Origin: DATCZS01 sp036525795
Lineage (GTDB): Bacteria > Actinomycetota > Acidimicrobiia > Spongiisociales > ZC4RG35
Direction of reading: 5' to 3'
Assembly: GCA_036525795.1 (NCBI GenBank)
Contig: DATCZS010000045.1
Location: forward strand, 1-18,375
DNA length: 18,375 nucleotides
The notes under the pieces are model-generated. The model was not told where the DNA came from, searched no databases, and worked only from the letters and a program-made list of their open reading frames with translations. Positions 13,290 to 18,375 of the stretch are shown here, in pieces; within the stretch, counting starts at the first letter, position 1; each line of letters opens with the position of its first letter. Position numbers and translations under genes: made by a program.

Positions 13290-14117
13290 TCAGGCGATGG
13301 CGCCCGCCAGATCGTCGACGAGGTAGGCGAGATCTCCGAGGCGCCCGTCCCGCTTCTCCGCCGCGTCGAGCATCATCATCGAGGCGTGATAGGCGATCCA
13401 GGGGTTGAGGCGGTCGGGCGAGAACGCAGCACCGTAGCCCTCCCACAGTGCCTCGGCGGCGTCGCCACCCATCTCCCTGCCGAAACGCCACGAGGCGAGG
13501 CTCAGATCCCATTCCGGGGGAGCCAGCGTTGCCCACTCCCAGTCGATCAGTGTGACGCTTCCGCCGTCGGAGACGACGAAGTTACGCGGGTAGGGGCGCG
13601 TATGAGACGGCTTGGGACGACCGGCGGCAGGAGTGTTGCCGCCGCCCTTGGCGCGGGCGAGCACGTCGGCGGGCAGCCCCAGCCGGCGGCGGTACCGCTC
13701 GAGTCGGTCGAGCGTCGAGCGGAAATGTGCCTGTACGTAGTCCCCGTCGATCCCGCCTTCGAGGTTGGTGATCGCCGCACCGGAGTCGTGGACCGCTCGA
13801 AGCACGGCTCCAGCCTTGCGAAGCGTGTCGAGGTTCTTCGGAAGCGAAGCCAGAGTCCACGAGCCGGCGTCGGTCACCCGGATCCAGCTTGACCCCTCGG
13901 TGGCGCCTCGCTCCAGGATCTGGGGGACTCCCTCTATTCCCTCGAGGGCCTCGAGGGAATGGCGCTCGCGTCGCTCCCGTGCCGGCGTCGAGTAGATGGT
14001 GAGAACGGTGCTTCTGCCTGCCTCGTCGCGCACGCGAAAGACCTTGTTCGAACCAGAACCCATCTCCTTGATGGTGGCGTTGGGCGCCAGCGTTGCGGCG
14101 ATCTCCCGGGCGTTCAT
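13290..14117 (-). CDS. APH-like phosphotransferase-fold protein with degenerate active site
   Basis: This 275-residue protein has the aminoglycoside phosphotransferase/choline kinase-like fold: an N-lobe with GSGSNKVFRVRDEAG (20-34), helix VLRAVHDSG, and a C-lobe with TLIDWEWATLAPPEWDLS (189-206). The catalytic loop, normally HGDLHPGN, reads HTRPYPRN (172-179), so the catalytic Asp is Arg174. The strand that usually carries the ATP-binding Lys or Arg reads STVLTIYS, with Thr40. Asn179 and the metal-binding Asp192 remain. It is therefore probably catalytically altered or inactive while still able to bind a nucleotide or ligand. The start ATG at 14117 follows AGGAG by 9 nt. It is divergent from thrS with 103 nt between. 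A perfect palindrome lies in its coding sequence at residues 53-61. Confidence 0.85.
   Translation of the reverse strand: MNAREIAATLAPNATIKEMGSGSNKVFRVRDEAGRSTVLTIYSTPARERRERHSLEALEGIEGVPQILERGATEGSSWIRVTDAGSWTLASLPKNLDTLRKAGAVLRAVHDSGAAITNLEGGIDGDYVQAHFRSTLDRLERYRRRLGLPADVLARAKGGGNTPAAGRPKPSHTRPYPRNFVVSDGGSVTLIDWEWATLAPPEWDLSLASWRFGREMGGDAAEALWEGYGAAFSPDRLNPWIAYHASMMMLDAAEKRDGRLGDLAYLVDDLAGAIA
13936..13960. repeat. Perfect palindrome, 12-nt arms, 1-nt centre
   Basis: The arms ATTCCCTCGAGG (13936-13947) and CCTCGAGGGAAT (13949-13960) are exact reverse complements around a single G at 13948. It lies inside the APH-like gene, about 160 nt from its start codon. Such an exact, nearly spacerless repeat of this length is not expected by chance in a window this size, even with high GC content. 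It could be a protein-binding site or extrude as a cruciform; with almost no loop it would make a poor RNA hairpin. Confidence 0.85.
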
Positions 14118-14172
14118 CCTCGGTCGCTCCTTCTACCCCCTGGCGCGTCCGCTATTCCGACGGGCCGAGTTC

Positions 14173-14203
14173 GGTACGTGGGTACCCTTGCGTTTCACAC
14201 GCA
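14173..14203. promoter_or_regulatory. Two short inverted repeats in the thrS leader
   Basis: GGTAC/GTACC (14173-14177 with 14182-14186, 4-nt spacer) and TGCGT/ACGCA (14189-14193 with 14199-14203, 5-nt spacer) sit side by side between the divergent APH-like and thrS starts. They could be operators or leader stems. No T-box specifier or antiterminator consensus is visible. Confidence 0.3.
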
Positions 14204-14220
14204 GGCTAGCGAGATCAGAT

Positions 14221-16164
14221 ATGTCACTTCAGATTCGCCTCCCGGATGGTTCGACCGTCGAGTATCCAGACGGGGCAACAGGGATGGACGTCGCGTCGGG
14301 AATCGGTCCAAGGCTGGCCGCCGCCGCCGTGGCCATCACGCTGGACGGAAACATGCTCGATCTGCGGCGTCCGCTCCCGCATGGCGGCGCCGTGCGGATC
14401 ATCACCGACTCCTCCGAGGAGGGGAGGTCCGTGCTCAGGCACTCGGCCGCCCACGTGCTCGCCCAGGCCGTATTGAGCCTGCACGAGGGAGCCACCTTCG
14501 CCATCGGTCCTCCCATTGCCGATGGCTTCTACTACGACTTCGACATCGGGCGCCCCTTCACGCCCGAGGACCTGGAAGCGATCGAGGCGAAGATGGCGGA
14601 GATCATCGCATCTGATCAGCCGTTCGTCCGCCAGGCGATGAGCCGGAACGAGGCGCTCGAGGCGTTTGCGGCCCACCCCTTCAAGGTCGAGATCATTCAG
14701 AGCGTCGACCCGAGCGAGGTCGCCGACGGCGAGGATGTCACCGTCTATCGCAACAACGGATTCTTCGACCTGTGCCGCGGACCGCACGTCCCATCGACCG
14801 GTCGGCTCAATGCGGTGAAGCTGCTGCGCACGGCCGGTGCGTACTGGAGGGGAGACGAGCATCGTGAGCAGCTCCAGCGCATCTACGGAACCGCATGGGA
14901 GTCGAAGAAGGAACTCGAGGCCTATCTGCACCGGCTCGAGGAGGCGGAAAAGCGCGACCATCGGAGGCTTGGACCGGAGCTCGACCTGTTCTCCTTCCCT
15001 CGCGAGCTGGGGCCCGGACTGGTCGTCTGGCATCCGAAGGGCGGCCTGGTCCGGAAGGTGATGGAAGACCACTCCCGTCGCCTGCACGAGCGCTTCGGCT
15101 TCGACTTCGTGTTCAGCCCCCATGTCGCCAAGGAACACCTGTGGGAGACATCGGGCCATCTCGGCTTCTACGCCGAGAACATGTATCCGCCGATGGAGAT
15201 GGATGGTGGGGACAGCTACCGCGTGAAGCCGATGAACTGCCCATTCCACGTGCTGATCTACAAGAGCAGCGCGCGCTCGTACCGCGAACTGCCCATGCGC
15301 CTGTCCGAGCTCGGAGGGGTGTACCGCAACGAACGTTCCGGAGTCGTGCACGGGATGATGCGGGCAAGAGGCTTCACCCAGGACGACTCGCACACCTTCT
15401 GCACTCGGGAGCAGCTGGCGTCGGAGCTGGCTCTCCATCTCGACTTCGTGCTGTCGTGGCTGCGCGACTTCGGATTCACAGAGTTCGAGGCCGATCTCTC
15501 CACCAGGGACCCGGACAAGTGGATGGGCGAGCTCGACCTGTGGGAGCAGGCAACCGAAGAGCTGCGAGCGTCGCTGCACGCCCACGACCTCGAGTTCCGC
15601 GTCGCCGAGGGCGAGGCGGCGTTCTACGGCCCCAAGATCGACGTCCACGTCAAAGACGCCATCGGTCGCCGGTGGCAGATGTCGACCATTCAGGTGGACT
15701 TCTCGCTGCCGGAGCGATTCGAGCTGGAGTACACGGCAGCGGGCAACGTCGCCAGTCGGCCCGTGATGATCCACTGTGCCAAAGCAGGTTCGATCGAGCG
15801 GTTCTTCGGGGTATTGGTGGAGCACTACGCCGGTGCCTTTCCCACCTGGCTGGCACCGGTTCAGGCGACGGTGATCCCGGTCGCCGATCGTCACGCCGAG
15901 TATGCCCATCAGGTCCGGGCGCGCCTGGCGGACGCCGGTGTGCGCAGCGAGGTCGATGAGTCGGATCAGACCGTGGGGGAGAAGATCCGGCGGGCGCTGA
16001 CCCACAAAGTGCCGGCCGTGCTCGTGGTAGGCGATCGGGATGTCGAGGCCGGGACAGTCGGCTATCGACGGTACGGAGAAGAGGACGAGCGGCGCGGGGT
16101 CCCGGTCCAGGAGGTTGCCGCCGAACTCGGTCGCGAGTCGCTCCCCCCGGGGGTGGCGCGATGA
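14221..16164 (+). CDS. thrS: Threonyl-tRNA synthetase
   Basis: This 647-residue class II synthetase charges tRNA-Thr. Domains in order: TGS (1-62); editing domain with HSAAH (74-78) and CRGPH (185-189); catalytic core (about 255-545); anticodon-binding domain (about 546-640). Zinc ligands are conserved: Cys340 (PMNCPFH), His391 (TQDDSH) and His518. The motif 2 Arg369 (YRNERSG) and the motif 3 Arg527 region (GSIERFFG) are present. The usual HRAxxGS around the third zinc ligand reads HCAKAGS (518-524), an unusual change. The ATG at 14221 is chosen because the TGS domain begins there; the frame extends upstream to 13996 without family similarity, and no good ribosome binding site is seen, so a leaderless or weakly initiated mRNA is possible. 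Its stop overlaps the next gene (ATGA). Confidence 0.97.
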   Translation: MSLQIRLPDGSTVEYPDGATGMDVASGIGPRLAAAAVAITLDGNMLDLRRPLPHGGAVRIITDSSEEGRSVLRHSAAHVLAQAVLSLHEGATFAIGPPIADGFYYDFDIGRPFTPEDLEAIEAKMAEIIASDQPFVRQAMSRNEALEAFAAHPFKVEIIQSVDPSEVADGEDVTVYRNNGFFDLCRGPHVPSTGRLNAVKLLRTAGAYWRGDEHREQLQRIYGTAWESKKELEAYLHRLEEAEKRDHRRLGPELDLFSFPRELGPGLVVWHPKGGLVRKVMEDHSRRLHERFGFDFVFSPHVAKEHLWETSGHLGFYAENMYPPMEMDGGDSYRVKPMNCPFHVLIYKSSARSYRELPMRLSELGGVYRNERSGVVHGMMRARGFTQDDSHTFCTREQLASELALHLDFVLSWLRDFGFTEFEADLSTRDPDKWMGELDLWEQATEELRASLHAHDLEFRVAEGEAAFYGPKIDVHVKDAIGRRWQMSTIQVDFSLPERFELEYTAAGNVASRPVMIHCAKAGSIERFFGVLVEHYAGAFPTWLAPVQATVIPVADRHAEYAHQVRARLADAGVRSEVDESDQTVGEKIRRALTHKVPAVLVVGDRDVEAGTVGYRRYGEEDERRGVPVQEVAAELGRESLPPGVAR

Positions 16165-16697
16165 CCTCCGGCGGGAGCGAGGGACCCGGCGACGGGGGCC
16201 GCAGCGTCGGATTGCCGGTCACGCCGGAGGCGGGGATCCACATTCCGCGGGATGTCGCCGAGGCCGAGGGCTTGCCCGAGGAACTCGATGCCAACATCGC
16301 CGGCCCATACCGGTTCCCCGATCCCCGGCGCAGGAGGGCCGCCGGGTGGATCTACACGCTCGTGGCTGCCGCCCTCGTCGTGCCTGCGTCTTCGCTGCCG
16401 CTCTTCTGGGTGGGCGTAGGCGTGCTGGCGGCACTGGCGGCGTGGCATTTCGCAGCCGGGTGGCGGCTCGGACTCGAACAGGAAGAAGCCCTGGCGCGGG
16501 CGGCTGCCCAGGTTCCCTTTGCCGTCGGCCATGCCTCGGCGGCGCTGACCTTCCACGGGATGCGGGCCCGTCCGAGGTGGAGCGTCGTGATGTACTCGGC
16601 CGATGAGCCTCCCACCGAGAGGGCACTGGTCGAGTTCGACGCCGTCAGCGGCACATCGGTGGGGGAGCCCTATGTCGAGGCGGTGCCGGGGCGCTGA
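16161..16697 (+). CDS. Two-helix membrane protein, unknown function
   Basis: This 178-residue protein is not recognised. It has a Gly/acidic N-terminal tail (1-55) and a basic stretch RRRRA (57-60), then two membrane helices at about 62-79 and 81-101 joined by a very short turn. A soluble C-terminal region follows (about 105-178) with two predicted strands (RWSVVMYSADE; RALVEFDAVSG). The positive cluster before helix 1 would place the N-terminus inside the cell by the positive-inside rule. The ATG overlaps the thrS stop as ATGA at 16161-16164, so translation is coupled to thrS. GC3 is high throughout, supporting coding. Confidence 0.8.
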   Translation: MTSGGSEGPGDGGRSVGLPVTPEAGIHIPRDVAEAEGLPEELDANIAGPYRFPDPRRRRAAGWIYTLVAAALVVPASSLPLFWVGVGVLAALAAWHFAAGWRLGLEQEEALARAAAQVPFAVGHASAALTFHGMRARPRWSVVMYSADEPPTERALVEFDAVSGTSVGEPYVEAVPGR

Positions 16698-16736
16698 ACG
16701 TCCCATCCGGGCGCCGGGCGCGAGGTCCGAACAGAT

Positions 16737-17066
16737 CTACGACAGGAGCTCGCGCCAGGTCCGCACGAGGAGGGAGAAGCCCACGGCGGCCGGGAGCGAT
16801 GCGGCCAGCGCGACGACCGTCCACCTGGTGACGGCGTAGCGCCAGCGAAGGCGGGCGAGCCCCACCGTCACCACCGCCGCGGCCCCGAGGGCGGCCCACC
16901 CGAACCAGGGAACGCCCTCCTCCATCACCGAGAAGCCGGCGGCAAAGGCCAGGAACACGCAGGTCACCACGGCCAGCGATGCACCGACGACCCTGCCCCA
17001 CGTCTCGTTGGCCGGCACGAGCTCTGGCCCGGCGCGGCGGGATGGCTGCTCGTCTTCAGCGCGCAT
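16737..17066 (-). CDS. Small three-helix membrane protein, unknown function
   Basis: This 109-residue protein is not recognised. A charged N-terminal tail (1-24) is followed by three likely membrane helices at about 25-46, 52-71 and 80-101, with an arginine-rich loop (ARLRWRYAVTR) between the last two. The ATG at 17066 lies 20 nt after the citrate synthase stop on the same strand, so the two are probably cotranscribed, although no clear ribosome binding site is seen. It is convergent with the two-helix membrane protein, 39 nt away, and no terminator hairpin is obvious in that gap. Confidence 0.7.
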   Translation of the reverse strand: MRAEDEQPSRRAGPELVPANETWGRVVGASLAVVTCVFLAFAAGFSVMEEGVPWFGWAALGAAAVVTVGLARLRWRYAVTRWTVVALAASLPAAVGFSLLVRTWRELLS

Positions 17067-17086
17067 CGCCGGAGGCTTCGCCGGGC

Positions 17087-18370
17087 CTAGCGTCCGGCGA
17101 CGGGCACGTAGTCACGCGCCGGGGGTCCGGTGAAGACCTGGCGCGGCCGGAAGATGCGGCTCTTGGGATCCATGATCATCTCCTTGTACTGCGCCAGCCA
17201 TCCCGGGAGACGGCCGAGGGCGAACAGCACCGTGAACAGGTCGGTGGGGAAACCCATGGCCCGGTAGATGATGCCCGAGTAGAAGTCGACGTTCGGATAG
17301 AGCTTGCGCTCGATGAAGTACTCGTCTTCCAGCGCCACTTGTTCGAGTTGCATCGCAACGTCGAGCATCGGATCTTCCACGCCGAGCTTGTCGAGCACGT
17401 CACCGGCCACCTGCTTGATGATCTTCGCCCGCGGGTCGAAGTTCTTGTAGACCCTGTGACCGAATCCCATGAGACGGAACGGATCGTCCTTGTCCTTTGC
17501 TCTGACGACGTAGCGTCCGACATCGCCCCCGTCCGCCACGATTTTTTCGAGCATCTCCAGGACCGCCTGATTGGCTCCTCCGTGGAGGGGGCCCGAGAGG
17601 GCGTGGATCCCCGCTGCGATCGACGAAAAGATGTTGGCCTCGCCGGAGCCGACCAACCGCACCGCCGAAGACGAGCAGTTCTGGCCGTGGTCGGCGTGCA
17701 GGATCAACAGGATGTTGAGCGCCCGAGAGATCACAGGGTCGACGTGGTACTCCTCGGTGGGGACCGAGAACATCCCGTGGAGGAAGCGATCGGTGTAATC
17801 CAGGTCGTTCCTCGGATACACGTAGGGCTGGTGGACGCGGTACTTGTACGCCCACGACACCATCGTCGGGAACTTGGCGACCAGCCGCCGTGACGAGATG
17901 TCGAGATGTTCCGGGTTGCGAGGCTCGATCGCATCCGGGTAGTAGGTCGCCAGCGCCGACGTCGCGGATGCGAGGATCTGCATCGGATGGGCGTCGTGGG
18001 GAAACGCCTCGAACAGGTACTTCGTGTCCTCTCGCAGCAAGCTGTGGTGGCAGACGGAGTCCTCGTATTCGGACAGTTGCGCCGCCGTGGGCAGTTCGCC
18101 GTAGTTGAGGAGGTAGGCGACCTCCAGGAACGTCGAGTGCTCGGCCAACTGCTCGATCGGGTACCCGCGATAGCGAAGGATCCCCTGCTCACCATTGATG
18201 AAGCTGACCGTGGAGACGCTTTCGGCCGTATTGCCGAAACCGCGATCGAGTGTGACGAGTCCGAGTTCGGAGCGAACTGCCGAGATGTCGAAGCCGTCGT
18301 TTCCTTCTGTTGCCGTGGTCACGGGAGCCGTCGTCTCCCGGTCGCCGTACCGGATCGTCACTTCAGACAT
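17087..18370 (-). CDS. gltA: Citrate synthase
   Basis: This 427-residue type II (hexameric-type) citrate synthase condenses acetyl-CoA and oxaloacetate, the entry reaction of the TCA cycle. Catalytic and substrate residues are visible: His228 in LHADHGQN, His263 in GPLHGGAN, Asp362 in NVDFYSG, plus MGFGHRVYKNFDPRA (301-315) for substrate binding. Length equals that of the E. coli enzyme. The N-terminal small domain, which carries the NADH-regulatory region in proteobacterial enzymes, is of normal size, but allostery cannot be judged. The ATG at 18370 is 5 nt from the window edge, so its ribosome binding site and promoter are outside. The three-helix membrane protein follows by 20 nt on the same strand. 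Confidence 0.97.
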   Translation of the reverse strand: MSEVTIRYGDRETTAPVTTATEGNDGFDISAVRSELGLVTLDRGFGNTAESVSTVSFINGEQGILRYRGYPIEQLAEHSTFLEVAYLLNYGELPTAAQLSEYEDSVCHHSLLREDTKYLFEAFPHDAHPMQILASATSALATYYPDAIEPRNPEHLDISSRRLVAKFPTMVSWAYKYRVHQPYVYPRNDLDYTDRFLHGMFSVPTEEYHVDPVISRALNILLILHADHGQNCSSSAVRLVGSGEANIFSSIAAGIHALSGPLHGGANQAVLEMLEKIVADGGDVGRYVVRAKDKDDPFRLMGFGHRVYKNFDPRAKIIKQVAGDVLDKLGVEDPMLDVAMQLEQVALEDEYFIERKLYPNVDFYSGIIYRAMGFPTDLFTVLFALGRLPGWLAQYKEMIMDPKSRIFRPRQVFTGPPARDYVPVAGR

Positions 18371-18375
18371 TGCGC

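Noticed and set aside
14224..16005. A 593-codon open frame on the - strand opposite thrS
   Set aside because: Mirror of a well-supported synthetase gene; no motifs of its own and no ribosome binding site.

Overview
The window is a high-GC (roughly two-thirds G+C by eye) stretch of bacterial chromosome with dense coding, strong G/C preference at third codon positions, and ATGA-type stop/start overlaps. A two-domain acetyltransferase closely resembling mycothiol synthase (MshD) points to an actinomycete-type bacterium (Actinomycetota), since mycothiol is essentially restricted to that phylum. No tRNA, rRNA, CRISPR array, transposase or integrase is seen.

Left part (1-9.3 kb), accessory metabolism. 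A cupin cut by the window edge and an aldo/keto reductase are on the + strand. Eight genes then run on the - strand, read from high to low coordinates: RidA-family protein, zinc alcohol dehydrogenase, class II aldolase, PfkB sugar kinase, creatininase-family hydrolase resembling 3-dehydro-scyllo-inosose hydrolase (IolN), SRPBCC protein, class II glutamine amidotransferase fused to a hemerythrin domain, and an ATP-grasp ligase. The dehydrogenase, aldolase, kinase and hydrolase are 3-12 nt apart and look like one catabolic operon. My reading is a cyclitol (inositol-like) route: oxidation to a diketo ring, hydrolytic ring opening, phosphorylation, aldol cleavage. The amidotransferase-hemerythrin fusion and the ATP-grasp ligase are joined by a 4-nt overlap and form the most unusual module; I know no described pathway for this pair.

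Right part (9.3-18.4 kb), mostly core metabolism. It holds O-succinylhomoserine sulfhydrylase (metZ), preceded by a possible Arg-rich leader peptide and a hairpin-rich leader; a patatin-like phospholipase, divergent from mshD; a small zinc-ribbon protein convergent with mshD with no spacer; an APH-like protein that has lost its catalytic residues; threonyl-tRNA synthetase (thrS), coupled to a small two-helix membrane protein; a three-helix membrane protein; and citrate synthase (gltA), whose start codon lies 5 nt from the window end.

Structure not explained by genes includes a perfect palindrome with 12-nt arms inside the APH-like gene, three hairpins between the RidA gene and the dehydrogenase gene, and two mutually exclusive hairpins between the RidA gene and metZ. 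All identities come from reading motifs and family patterns; no database search was run.
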